This document shows, piece by piece, positions 1 to 8,872 of a stretch of DNA of 64,000 nt (within the stretch, counting starts at the first letter, position 1; every line of letters begins with the position of its first letter). This DNA comes from Gimesia alba (GTDB lineage: Bacteria; Planctomycetota; Planctomycetia; Planctomycetales; Planctomycetaceae), in assembly GCF_007744675.1 (NCBI RefSeq), contig NZ_CP036269.1, positions 5,063,546 through 5,127,545 on the forward strand, given 5' to 3'. A model generated the notes under the pieces. The model was not told the origin of the DNA and did not search any database. It worked only from the letters and a program-made list of their open reading frames with translations. Position numbers and translations under genes: made by a program.

Positions 1-85
1 TTTTCTTACGCCGGCGAGGAGACACAACTTCATCGTCGGCACTTCGTTTCGATCTGCGTCGGCGGCGGGGAGGCTGAGTACTCAA
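1..85 (-). CDS. Possible 5' end of a leftward gene cut by the window edge
   Basis: Reading leftward from a TTG at 85, the frame stays open to base 1 and gives a very basic N-terminus (STQPPRRRRRSKRSADDEVV, then SPRRRKK). Arginine-rich starts of this kind are common on DNA- or RNA-binding and regulatory proteins, but only 28 residues are visible and no family can be named. There is no clear ribosome-binding site before the TTG. A rightward frame is also open over the same bases, so this is a weak call based on composition only. Confidence 0.3.
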   Translation of the reverse strand, partial: MSTQPPRRRRRSKRSADDEVVSPRRRKK

Positions 86-210
86 AATGCAAAGCTTTTC
101 TGCAAACAGGAAGTCATACACCTTTGTTTAAACCAGACGTTTATACTATAGAAAAGCAGTGTACAGAGTCAATAACTGACTCAAACACACCTGTTATGTA
201 TGAACGTGGC

Positions 211-3200
211 TTACTTCCCGTTTACAATCGACACCTGGGCTGGTGACTCTTTTACGTCCAGCAGTTCCAGCCGCAGCACATCCCGTTCGGGAGTCAGGTC
301 AATCGAGAAGGTTAACCGGTGCTTGCCTTTGGTGAGTTCCAGTTCGGTCTCCGGTTTGAGGACCACCGGTTTTTCGCCGATCCACATTTTGAGACCATCG
401 ACCGAATCGAATTTCAGAATCGTTTTGCCAGGCGAAGTCGCTTCCAGTTCACAACGCACAAATGCAGCACCCTTGGCACGATTGGAAATGTGCAGTTTTC
501 CAATCTCGTCGAAAGATCGAACCGGGAGACTGCCGTCCACGCGGCTGTATGCAGGCTCCCAGACAAACGCAGGGTTTTCCGTGGCAGCGGTTGCATGTCG
601 GGTACGGCGGATGGCATGCATGGCTTCCGGCGTCCCTTTCATCACGCGCCAGCGACGTACGACACGATCTTTGCCTACGGTATAAGCTTCCGTTTTACCA
701 AGCTCTGACAGGAAGCGAACCAGGTCGATCAGTTCCTGCTGAGTCAGTTTGTCGAGCAACCCAACCGGCATCAGTGAGGCAGCTGGGACTTCTTCGTCAA
801 TCTGATCCAGTGGAACATTCATGATCTTATCATTCACATCTCGCAGAACCAGCTGGCTGTCGGTGCGACGCACCAAAACCCCGGAGAATACCTTCCCCTG
901 ATCGGTAATCACAGTCACTGCATTATAATTTTCTTTGACGGCTTTGTTCGGGTCTAACAGGGAATCTACGATGTAATCCAGCTGCGCACTGCCACCCAGA
1001 CTGATAATGTCGGGACCGACTTTGCCGCCGGCGCCCCCAATGGCATGACATTTAAGGCAGGATAGATCTTCACGGCGGAAGATGGCTTCGCCACGATGGG
1101 CGTCCCCATTGGTTTTGACGGCATTGACGATCTCGGCCATCTCTTTCGGAGAGAGTTTCACTGGTTTTGGAGCACCACTGCTGGATAAACCACCGGCAAC
1201 GGCGATTGCTTTGGCGAGATTAGGGTTGGATCGTCCGGTTGATTGAATCAATCGTTCCAGTTGAATGGCGGCGTCTTTCGCGATCTGCTTCCCTTTGAGT
1301 GCGTTGACGAGCACTCCTGCGCCCCCTTTACGCTGCAGGAAGATATTCGACAGCGCGGAAAGCTGATCTGATGCGGTGATCTCTTTCATCAAGCTCACCG
1401 TTTGCTTGGCTGCGAGTTTCAGATTCATCTCTGCCAGTGCGGCAACAGATGCGATGCGAAGATCTTGTGAATCACCGTCAATACTCAGATTCTCGAGAAC
1501 ATCCTGATTCTCTACGCCGCCAAAGCGGGCTAATGCAAAGAAACACGATTTTCGCAGCGCTAATTTGGTCTGATCTGATTGTGCCAGATTACGAATGGGT
1601 CCCTGCAATGCTTCGATTTTCCAGAGCCCGGCACAATCGATGGCCGCCTGTTGTACAGACAGATTTTTCGAAGAAAACAGCTGTTGCAGTGAACTCAAGT
1701 CACCCGTCGGTCGCACTTTTCTCGCTTGAAACGCCTGCGACAGCGTCCGCAGAATAGCGGCCTGTTGAGCCGGTTTGGTATCGGTTTTCAAGGCGAGTGC
1801 AAACAGTTGCTGCAAATCATTGGCGTTACCAAATTTGGCGATCAGATTCAGGCTGGTTTGCAGTTCGCTATCAGGGATCTGTCCGGTTTTGATCAGTTTA
1901 GTAATCACCGGTGCCACTTCAGGCGAATTGACGGCAGTCAATGCGAACAACAGTTTCTTCGGTGTTTTTTGCAGTGAAGACGTGCCTTCCAGTACTTGAG
2001 GCAGCCAGATCGATTTTGTTTCGCGCGTGGTCAGCCAGAGTGCGTAGTCCAGATATTCATCAACGGGCTGATCGAGAGCCTGCAATGCATCAGTCAAGAC
2101 AGTCGGTCGATCATAGAGCGAAAGTGCTCGGACCGCTTCCAGACGCACTCGGGGATGCGTATCACCGGCGAGCGGTGCGATTAGCTCATAGGTGTTGGGA
2201 AGTTTATCCTTCCAGTGCCGTGCGACGCGGATCGCGGCGGCGCGGGCTCTGCCGTCTTTTGATTTCAGGCAACTCTGCAGCAGTTCAGGCTGCACACTGT
2301 TAATACATTGTGCCACCCAGAGGGCTTCGAGTTGATTGTGTTCGAATTGCGGGTCCTTAGGGTCGAGATTGCTCACCCAGGTTTCCAGATCCTGTTCAAC
2401 TTTCGCCTGTCCCCGTTCCCGCAGAACATTTTTCGCGTTTTGACGGGTCCACTCTTCTGGTACTTTCAATGCATCCAACAATTCCTGATTGGTGGCATCA
2501 ACCAGCTTTGGTCGGGGCAGTGTTGGTTTTCCTTTATAAGTCACGCGCCAGATGCGACCATGCGTATGGTCGCGGCGGGGATCGCGGAAATCAACTTCGC
2601 CGTGCTGAATGATGGGATTGTACCAGTCGGCAATATAGATCGCACCGTCGGGCCCCATCTTGACATCAATCGGTCGAAATGCGACGTGGTCGGTTTTAAT
2701 GACTTCGACCTGTTCGCGAGAAACATAACCGGCTTCATTTTCCGATACCACAAAGCGGCAAACGCGATGGCCGCGGAAATCGTTTGTGATCATATTCCCC
2801 TGCCAGTCATCGGGCAGATGGCGACCGCTGAGAATTTCCAGGCCACAATGTTTGGGACTGCCGAGATTCAATCCTTTCAGAATGCGATCCATGCCGACCG
2901 CCGTCACAAAAGCAGCGCCGGGGAAGGTGTAATTGATTCCGTGCCCGTAGGCACCATCAGTGGCGAAGGACTGGCCCCAACGATCAAAGTGATGGCCCCA
3001 ACTATTCACCATGCCGCGCATGACGACTTCGAGGTCCATCGTTTCGGGACGATATTTCCAGATGCCACCCCCGTTTAAACGACGGACGCCGTGCGGCGTT
3101 TCGATGTGGCTGTGAATATAAATTGACTGATTGAAGTAAAGGTGTCCCCCCGGTCCCCAGCGGAGTGTGTGCAGAATATGATGCGTGTCTTCGGTTCCGA

Positions 3201-3696
3201 ACCCGGCGAGTACCGTCTTGCGAACGTCTGCTTTACCGTCGCCGTCCGTATCTTTCAGGTGTAAAAGTTCTGTACTGTTTCCGACATAGGCACCACCATC
3301 GCCGGGCATCACTGCGGTTGGAATCAACAGGCCGTCTGCGAAGACCGTGGTTTTGTCTGCGGTGCCGTCTCCGTCTTTATCTTCGACGACCAGAATTTTA
3401 TCGTTGGCTTTTTCACCCGGCTTGATATGCGGATAAATTTCCGATGCGGCAATCCAGAGTCGGCCTTGCGCGTCAAAGTTCATCTGAATCGGCTTGGCGA
3501 TTTGGGGGTCAGCCGCATACAGGTTGACTTCGAAACCCTCTGCCACCTTGAACGACTTCCGTTCGAGTTCGGGATCGGCAGGAGGAATATCAGTCAAATC
3601 ACGCTGTGCCCAGAGAGTGGAACTGCTCAACAGACAGAGCAGTGAAAGTGAACCGGAAATAATACGTTTCAGAGGAAGAGCGGCTTGATTTATCAC
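211..3696 (-). CDS. PVC-type haem-binding propeller/HEAT protein with CxxCH motif
   Basis: This 1,161-residue protein starts with a Sec signal peptide (about residues 1-30, ending SSTLWA), so it is probably periplasmic. Residues about 45-400 resemble the planctomycete membrane-bound-dehydrogenase propeller, with repeated DGDGxAD/DGDGKAD calcium-type loops. About 400-850 is a long helical HEAT-like solenoid. A single CLKCH at about residue 880 is the haem c attachment motif, followed by a cytochrome-like GPDI and the helix DKLTQQELIDLVRFL. The C-terminal 200 residues form a beta-rich region like an accessory sugar-binding domain. Proteins of this architecture are abundant in Planctomycetota and are thought to oxidise carbohydrates, but substrate and reaction are unproven. 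The SGNH-like gene just upstream on the same strand, 69 bases away, may be co-transcribed. Confidence 0.85.
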   Translation of the reverse strand: MINQAALPLKRIISGSLSLLCLLSSSTLWAQRDLTDIPPADPELERKSFKVAEGFEVNLYAADPQIAKPIQMNFDAQGRLWIAASEIYPHIKPGEKANDKILVVEDKDGDGTADKTTVFADGLLIPTAVMPGDGGAYVGNSTELLHLKDTDGDGKADVRKTVLAGFGTEDTHHILHTLRWGPGGHLYFNQSIYIHSHIETPHGVRRLNGGGIWKYRPETMDLEVVMRGMVNSWGHHFDRWGQSFATDGAYGHGINYTFPGAAFVTAVGMDRILKGLNLGSPKHCGLEILSGRHLPDDWQGNMITNDFRGHRVCRFVVSENEAGYVSREQVEVIKTDHVAFRPIDVKMGPDGAIYIADWYNPIIQHGEVDFRDPRRDHTHGRIWRVTYKGKPTLPRPKLVDATNQELLDALKVPEEWTRQNAKNVLRERGQAKVEQDLETWVSNLDPKDPQFEHNQLEALWVAQCINSVQPELLQSCLKSKDGRARAAAIRVARHWKDKLPNTYELIAPLAGDTHPRVRLEAVRALSLYDRPTVLTDALQALDQPVDEYLDYALWLTTRETKSIWLPQVLEGTSSLQKTPKKLLFALTAVNSPEVAPVITKLIKTGQIPDSELQTSLNLIAKFGNANDLQQLFALALKTDTKPAQQAAILRTLSQAFQARKVRPTGDLSSLQQLFSSKNLSVQQAAIDCAGLWKIEALQGPIRNLAQSDQTKLALRKSCFFALARFGGVENQDVLENLSIDGDSQDLRIASVAALAEMNLKLAAKQTVSLMKEITASDQLSALSNIFLQRKGGAGVLVNALKGKQIAKDAAIQLERLIQSTGRSNPNLAKAIAVAGGLSSSGAPKPVKLSPKEMAEIVNAVKTNGDAHRGEAIFRREDLSCLKCHAIGGAGGKVGPDIISLGGSAQLDYIVDSLLDPNKAVKENYNAVTVITDQGKVFSGVLVRRTDSQLVLRDVNDKIMNVPLDQIDEEVPAASLMPVGLLDKLTQQELIDLVRFLSELGKTEAYTVGKDRVVRRWRVMKGTPEAMHAIRRTRHATAATENPAFVWEPAYSRVDGSLPVRSFDEIGKLHISNRAKGAAFVRCELEATSPGKTILKFDSVDGLKMWIGEKPVVLKPETELELTKGKHRLTFSIDLTPERDVLRLELLDVKESPAQVSIVNGK

Positions 3697-3765
3697 AGGA
3701 ACGATCCTTTAGAGATCAAAAACAGGTCGGAAAGAATTTCGTATGCAAAGAACCATTGATTTGGG

Positions 3766-4677
3766 TTACTGAGTGGAAACCAGACGATGGATGGTCGCCT
3801 CTTTTTCTTCAATCAGCGGAATGAACTGAGGCAGTTCTTTGGCATTCTGGCCTTGCTCATGTTTGCGGAAGCCCAGCAGATAAGTAATATTCTGCGGTCG
3901 CCAGTTGTAAAAGTACTCACGGTTTTTATCGAATGTTAACTGACTCACTTCCTGCTCAACAGAAGGAGATAATGTAATCGGTTTTAAGTCGAGATCGGCG
4001 GCAATCAATTCAGCCGCTTTCTGATAGCCGGCTTTGGTCAAGTGAATCCCGTTGGTCGTCAGCTTGAGTCCGGGCTTGCCGGCAGGTTCCAGGATGAGCT
4101 CAGAGTACAGGTCGACATAATAATGATTTCCTGCGGCGGCGGTCTCCTGCAACAGGTCAGCGTAGAGCTGTAGATCCCGATTGTGTTTGGCAGGGTCCGG
4201 CAGTGGGTGGCCAGCATTTTCGTAACGATGCGGCGAGACCAGAATCAGCTTGGCGCCGGTTGGCTTCAAATCCGTGATGAGTTGATTCAACTGTTTTTGA
4301 AAGGCGGGTAAGCCCTGTTCGCCGGCAAATGCTTCGTTGCCTCCATAGCCCAGCAGAATCACATTCGGTTTCAAATCTTTGACTTGTTTGAGCATCCGCT
4401 GATAACCGACAGCCGGGGGATCAAAAATGCCACGTGAGTCAGACCAGACGGTATCTGCACTCCATCCCAGGTTTCGGAACGAGAGTTTTGCTTTCGGAAA
4501 ACTTCGCAAAAAGAGGCTTTCCCAACTTCCGAACTTTTGTGCCCGTTCGATCATGGTATTGCCCAGAAAGATAATCCGATCACCCGACTTTAATTCGAAT
4601 GTCGGCGGGGCAGCAGGGACGGAAGTCGAAGCGACGAAAATAAACAGAAGCAGAAATAAGGTGAGACGCTTTTTCAC
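3766..4677 (-). CDS. Secreted SGNH/GDSL-like hydrolase with altered catalytic blocks
   Basis: About 303 residues from a GTG at 4677. This start gives a proper signal peptide (KKRLTLFLLLFIFV...VPA) and an AGAGG ribosome-binding site seven bases upstream; an in-frame TTG at 4707 is less likely. The fold can be read from the SGNH blocks: block I IIFLGNTMIERA, block II NLGWSADTVW, block III LGYGGNEAF and block V NGIHLTKAGY. The usual GDS nucleophile motif reads GNT, and the DxxH of block V reads NxxH, so the standard Ser/Asp residues are replaced. It lies upstream of the haem/HEAT gene on the same strand, a pairing seen in planctomycetes. The enzyme activity is therefore uncertain. It may act as a binding module for the neighbouring protein or use other residues. 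Confidence 0.75.
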   Translation of the reverse strand: MKKRLTLFLLLFIFVASTSVPAAPPTFELKSGDRIIFLGNTMIERAQKFGSWESLFLRSFPKAKLSFRNLGWSADTVWSDSRGIFDPPAVGYQRMLKQVKDLKPNVILLGYGGNEAFAGEQGLPAFQKQLNQLITDLKPTGAKLILVSPHRYENAGHPLPDPAKHNRDLQLYADLLQETAAAGNHYYVDLYSELILEPAGKPGLKLTTNGIHLTKAGYQKAAELIAADLDLKPITLSPSVEQEVSQLTFDKNREYFYNWRPQNITYLLGFRKHEQGQNAKELPQFIPLIEEKEATIHRLVSTQ

Positions 4678-4856
4678 GGAAGGACCTCTGATGATGATTG
4701 AGAACAAAGAATGTTGTATCTATCTAAAATAACAGGCCTTGAGGGCAACGGCAAATCTGGATTGAGAAAAAATCAGAGGGAAACTCTAATCAAAACCGGA
4801 TGCACAGGGCCTGCATTTATTAGTATTGTAAAGATATCGGCGTCATCCAGAATCAA

Positions 4857-6029
4857 TCAGGATTCCGCAGACAATTCATCCTGATCCTGCTCCTGCCAGA
4901 CACGTGTAGTGAACACGGTCGTATCGGGGTCGGCCGGAAATTTTCCTTCATCAAAATAGTCGGTCTCGACTTCTTCAATCCAGAGCCGCAATTCATTCTC
5001 GTAATCACTGGGAAGATCGCTCTTCACGAGTAAACGATGGAATTCGGCAGCACCGTCTTCGCCCAGGTCAGCGGCTTCGGCACTGGCAAAACGCTCGGCA
5101 GGGTTGGGATGCACCAGGCGATGAATCAGTTTCATTAAAGGTTCGCTTAGCGCGAATTCTTCGTCGGGAAACCACTGGGGAAGCTGCTGCAGGATATTCT
5201 GTTTGGCTTTAATCAACTGAGCATATTTCAAATTCGCAAACGGCTGAAATCCGGTGATGACTTCAATCAGAATGTACCCCAGACTGGCAAGGTCGGACTG
5301 CGGGGTGGCCCGTTCACCTGAAAGCACTTCCGGTGCAGCATAGGTGGGCGTGCAGGGTTGAATGGACGGCAGGTTATTCAAATCGATGGCCGATCCGATA
5401 TCAATAATTTTGGCATTCCCGCTGCGTTTGAGCATGATGTTGGCGGGTTTCATATCGCAGTGAATAATATCGTTGCGATGTAACGCTGCCAGAGCAGCCA
5501 GACACTCGCGAAGAATGGCGACGGCAATGCCCGGTTTCAAACGGGGCTGTTGTACGCCCTTGGTAAAAACATTGTTATTGATGTTCTTCCAGCGACGCAG
5601 CGTTACCTGTTCACGAATCTGTTTGAATGTGGCCGGTGTGAGCAAACTGCGCAAGTCATAGCCGTCGACCCACTCCATTTCCATAATGTAGATCTGCTTC
5701 CGCTTTACAAAATTCTGTACAGCGACCAAGTGATTTTCCTGAACCCGTGCTACACGGGCGGCGACCTGAGACAGCCGGCCCATTTCGTTTTGATAAGCAC
5801 GACAGTTGTCATAGCGTTTTGGAGAAAAGAGTTTGAGTGCGACCGGAATATTGAAGCCATCGGCACCTTCGCGCGCACTCAAGTAGACAACCCCTTGACC
5901 TCCGACACCCAGACAACGTGAAAACGTCCGGCGGTTGTTCCATTGCAGAAAATTATTATTGAGCAAATCCTGGTATTGCTTCTCTAATTCTGCCAGATGA
6001 CCTGATTGTGTTGAGTCTTGGTTCGTCAA
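4857..6029 (-). CDS. Small soluble Hanks-type Ser/Thr protein kinase
   Basis: This 390-residue protein has a protein-kinase domain over about residues 38-340. The glycine loop GVGGQGVV is at 41-48, the ATP-binding lysine in VALKLF at 66, the catalytic loop HCDMKPAN from 190, DIG in place of DFG at 210-212, and APE at 232-234. HRD is altered to HCD, so it is a non-RD kinase, but the catalytic Asp192, Asn and Lys are kept and it could still be active. No transmembrane helix is seen. The C-terminal 50 residues are acidic. It is probably cytoplasmic signalling; no substrate can be named. It lies alone, with a structured gap upstream. Confidence 0.85.
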   Translation of the reverse strand: MTNQDSTQSGHLAELEKQYQDLLNNNFLQWNNRRTFSRCLGVGGQGVVYLSAREGADGFNIPVALKLFSPKRYDNCRAYQNEMGRLSQVAARVARVQENHLVAVQNFVKRKQIYIMEMEWVDGYDLRSLLTPATFKQIREQVTLRRWKNINNNVFTKGVQQPRLKPGIAVAILRECLAALAALHRNDIIHCDMKPANIMLKRSGNAKIIDIGSAIDLNNLPSIQPCTPTYAAPEVLSGERATPQSDLASLGYILIEVITGFQPFANLKYAQLIKAKQNILQQLPQWFPDEEFALSEPLMKLIHRLVHPNPAERFASAEAADLGEDGAAEFHRLLVKSDLPSDYENELRLWIEEVETDYFDEGKFPADPDTTVFTTRVWQEQDQDELSAES

Positions 6030-6399
6030 TGGAACTCCGCATGAACAGGATGAGAATGTGATCCTGTATTTGTCTGTATCAGACGTAATAATCGAGTGAG
6101 AAACCGTGTTGATTTTAATCCGAATTCAAAGATTTCCTATCTTCAAAAAATAGAATTCGGCAAGCTATCAAAAAAAATGTTGCTTTTTTGAAGCGAGTTG
6201 CTAAACAATAGAGATGTGAGGAACATTGAAATCGGTCCGATCTCAGGAATCGTAACAGATCTTTGTTGCAAAAAAAGGCCTGACTTCCTGAAAGTAATGG
6301 TTTAGACAGAATACCAGTGCATCAGGTTCGATTACGCTGGGTTCTGAAAGTCGGCCCACGATTTCAATCAGTGGTTTTATTTGTTCAAGGAGTAGGACA
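6030..6399. other. Divergent gene-free gap between kinase and acidic protein
   Basis: This 370-base AT-rich gap separates two divergently transcribed genes and should hold both promoters. It contains one strong inverted repeat (6120-6160). No convincing coding frame is seen; the leftward open frame over 6243-6467 is the shadow of the start of the gene at 6400. Confidence 0.5.
6120..6160. repeat. Inverted repeat CCGAATTC/GAATTCGG
   Basis: Eight-base perfect arms (6120-6127 and 6153-6160) enclose 25 bases that hold a second nested stem (AAGAT/ATCTT). No T-run follows directly on either side, so it may be a regulator site or a structured leader rather than a terminator. Confidence 0.5.
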
Positions 6400-6810
6400 A
6401 TGATTGCGACAATAAAAACGGCGTTGAACACGCAATCGATTTCAGAGTTGATTGAAGAGGTGAGCACGATCCTTGAGACGGGAGAAGGTTGCTGGAAAGC
6501 GGAATATGAGAAACGGGTTCTATTTTTGATTGTGGATGAAATTCACGACCGCGTACGGATCATGACGCCGATCCTGAAAGAAGAAGACCTGGACGAAGAT
6601 GATTTATGGGAAGTCATGGAAGCCAATTTTGACCGCTCGCTCGATGCACGTTATGCCATCGGTGATGGCGTGCTCTGGTCTCTGTTTCTACATCCCCTGA
6701 CTGACTTGAGCCGCAATCTGTTTCTCGATGGACTGGATCAGGTCGTCACTCTGGCAAATAACTTCGGCGGTTCCTACTGCAGCAGCGATATCATTTTCGG
6801 TTCCGATTAA
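6400..6810 (+). CDS. Short acidic hypothetical protein
   Basis: 136 residues with a good ribosome-binding site (AAGGAG, ten bases before the ATG). The protein is soluble, acidic and probably helical (KEEDLDEDDLWEVMEANFD), with no signal peptide and no family I recognise. Its TAA overlaps the TAA of the convergent helicase gene inside a shared TTAA at 6807-6810, so the two genes end on the same bases. Codon use and the ribosome-binding site support a real gene, but its function is unknown. Confidence 0.7.
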   Translation: MIATIKTALNTQSISELIEEVSTILETGEGCWKAEYEKRVLFLIVDEIHDRVRIMTPILKEEDLDEDDLWEVMEANFDRSLDARYAIGDGVLWSLFLHPLTDLSRNLFLDGLDQVVTLANNFGGSYCSSDIIFGSD

Positions 6811-8801
6811 TCGAAATCCTCTTCCTGATCGATGATCACCGTACAGTCAGGCAGACTGTCCAGAAACTTCTGACCATATCTCTTGGTGCGTACCCGCGGG
6901 TCGAGAATGACGACCTGTCCCCGATCGCTGGCAGAGCGAATCAACCGTCCAAACCCCTGTTTGAGTTTGATGACCGCTTCGGGAATCTGATAATCCATGA
7001 ATGGATTTCCGCCTCGATTGCGAATCGCTTCGACCCGGGCTTCGAGCAGGGGATGATCGGGCACGCTGAAAGGGAGCTTGGTAATAATCACGTTGATGAG
7101 CGCGTCGCCGGGTACGTCGATGCCTTGCCAGAAACTGTCTGTGCCAAACAGAACACCCCGAGGGTTGTTCCGAAACCGCTCCAGCATCAAGGAACGTGGT
7201 AGACCTTCGCCTTGCAGATACAAAGCCAGATTATGTTCCTGCAGCCAGCCACTAATCCGTTCGGCACACTGCGTCATCATTTTGTAACTGGTAAACAGTG
7301 CAAACGCATGACCGTCTGTCTGTTCGATGTACTGTTTTAATTTATCGGCCACCGCCGCTTCGTAGGCAGCCGGTGCATCACCGGGATCGGGCATTGCTCC
7401 TGGTAGAATCAAGCGGACCTGTTCCCGGTAATTAAACGGACTGCCCAGCTTCAACTCTTCACTCTGCGTTAAACCGAGACGCGAACGAGTGAAACTGAAA
7501 TCCTGATCGCCGACCGCCAGTGTGGCGCTGGTCAGAATCACGGTGTTCGCCTGGTTAAACAGTTCGTCGCGAAGTACCGGCCCGACATCGACAGGCGCAT
7601 TAACCATTTTGACCCGCTGTGTTCGTCCCCGTGAAACTTCTACCCAGTAAACCGAATCGCCGTCAGCCTGCTGCGTCAACCAGCTGTTTAACGCATCCCC
7701 CAAAGCAGAGCTGCGTTCGGCGACCGCCTGCAACTCAATCTTTTCCTCTTCACTCTTCAGTGAAAAGGCGTATTCGGAGATTTGCGCTGCCAACAACTTC
7801 ATCTCATGCGTGACTGCATTCTCAATCGGCGGCTGCTGTCGGATACGTCGGTTCGACAAGCCCTGACTCGACTGCCACTCCAGCAAATGATCAAACAGAT
7901 CTTCGACCATAAATCGCAAACGCGTTACATGCTGCTGACAATCGACCAGATTGTGGTGCAACAGCAGGCCTTTCTGGGTGCGGTCGTTATAGAGCTTGTT
8001 AAACAGGTAATCGAACTGGCTGTTGGTAATCGAGAGACCAAGATGGTCGCCGGCAACCGCTTCAATCGTGTGCGCTTCATCCAGAATCACCGTGTCGTAA
8101 TCGGGTAAAATGCTGCTGCCTTCCCGGCGGATTGCCAGATCAGAGAAAAACAGAGCGTGGTTCACAACAAGCACATCCGCATTCCAGACACGACGACGTG
8201 CTCGATAATAGAAACAGTCATTATAAGTTGGACACCGTTTCCCCAGACAGTTCCCATGTTCGCTTTGGATTTCATCCCAGATCTTGGGCAGAGGCCGAAA
8301 TTCCAGGTCCGACCGACTGCCGTCACTGGTCTTGCGCGACCATTGCACAATCTGATCGAGTTGACTTAACTCATCTTCACGCGAAAATGTACTGCTGGCT
8401 CGATCGACGGTCCCTTTCAAGCGACGCAGACTCATGTAATTGGAGCGGCCTTTGACCAGTACCGCTGAAAATTCAACCGGAAGAACCGCATTCAAAAACG
8501 GGATGTCCCGGTTGATCAACTGCTCCTGCAGACTGATGGTATTTGTCGAGACGATCAGCCGTTTACGATCTTTACCCGACCGGGTTTCATTCTGTTTGCA
8601 GGTCGCCAGAATCGCAGGCACCAGATAGGCAAAACTTTTTCCGACTCCAGTTCCTGCTTCCACCAGCAGATGGTTTTTGTTCTCAATCGCCTGTGCGACG
8701 GCTTCGGCCATTTCCAGTTGCTCGGGACGATGCTCGTAGCGTTCGAGCCTCTGGGCGACCTTACCCTCATTGCCGAGAATTGAAATCACATCGGTTGTCA
8801 A
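6807..8801 (-). CDS. DinG/XPD-family ATP-dependent DNA helicase
   Basis: Superfamily 2 helicase of about 664 residues from the preferred TTG at 8801 (TTDVISILGNEG). Other possible starts are a TTG at 8813 and a GTG at 8903; the latter would overlap the upstream gene. Walker A EAGTGVGKS lies near residues 48-56, the DEAH box in VILDEAHTIE, GTDSFWQGIDVPGD is motif V and QGFGRLIRS is motif VI. Three of the Fe-S cysteines typical of the family are present in CLGKRCPTYNDC, but the usual first cysteine (KGRxNYLC) reads KGRSNYMS. The family unwinds 5'-overhang DNA, R-loops or D-loops in repair. It lies just downstream of, and on the same strand as, the SpoIIE gene. Confidence 0.88.
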   Translation of the reverse strand: MTTDVISILGNEGKVAQRLERYEHRPEQLEMAEAVAQAIENKNHLLVEAGTGVGKSFAYLVPAILATCKQNETRSGKDRKRLIVSTNTISLQEQLINRDIPFLNAVLPVEFSAVLVKGRSNYMSLRRLKGTVDRASSTFSREDELSQLDQIVQWSRKTSDGSRSDLEFRPLPKIWDEIQSEHGNCLGKRCPTYNDCFYYRARRRVWNADVLVVNHALFFSDLAIRREGSSILPDYDTVILDEAHTIEAVAGDHLGLSITNSQFDYLFNKLYNDRTQKGLLLHHNLVDCQQHVTRLRFMVEDLFDHLLEWQSSQGLSNRRIRQQPPIENAVTHEMKLLAAQISEYAFSLKSEEEKIELQAVAERSSALGDALNSWLTQQADGDSVYWVEVSRGRTQRVKMVNAPVDVGPVLRDELFNQANTVILTSATLAVGDQDFSFTRSRLGLTQSEELKLGSPFNYREQVRLILPGAMPDPGDAPAAYEAAVADKLKQYIEQTDGHAFALFTSYKMMTQCAERISGWLQEHNLALYLQGEGLPRSLMLERFRNNPRGVLFGTDSFWQGIDVPGDALINVIITKLPFSVPDHPLLEARVEAIRNRGGNPFMDYQIPEAVIKLKQGFGRLIRSASDRGQVVILDPRVRTKRYGQKFLDSLPDCTVIIDQEEDFD

Positions 8802-8872
8802 AGTGGGCCTCAACTGTTGAGTGGAACAAAAAAGAGACCAGCATATTCTTGAGTGGGCTCTGAGAGAGTGTT

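Noticed and set aside
1..243. Rightward open frame from base 1 ending near 243
   Set aside because: It overlaps the end of the haem/HEAT gene and has no family-like sequence; the leftward reading is more gene-like.
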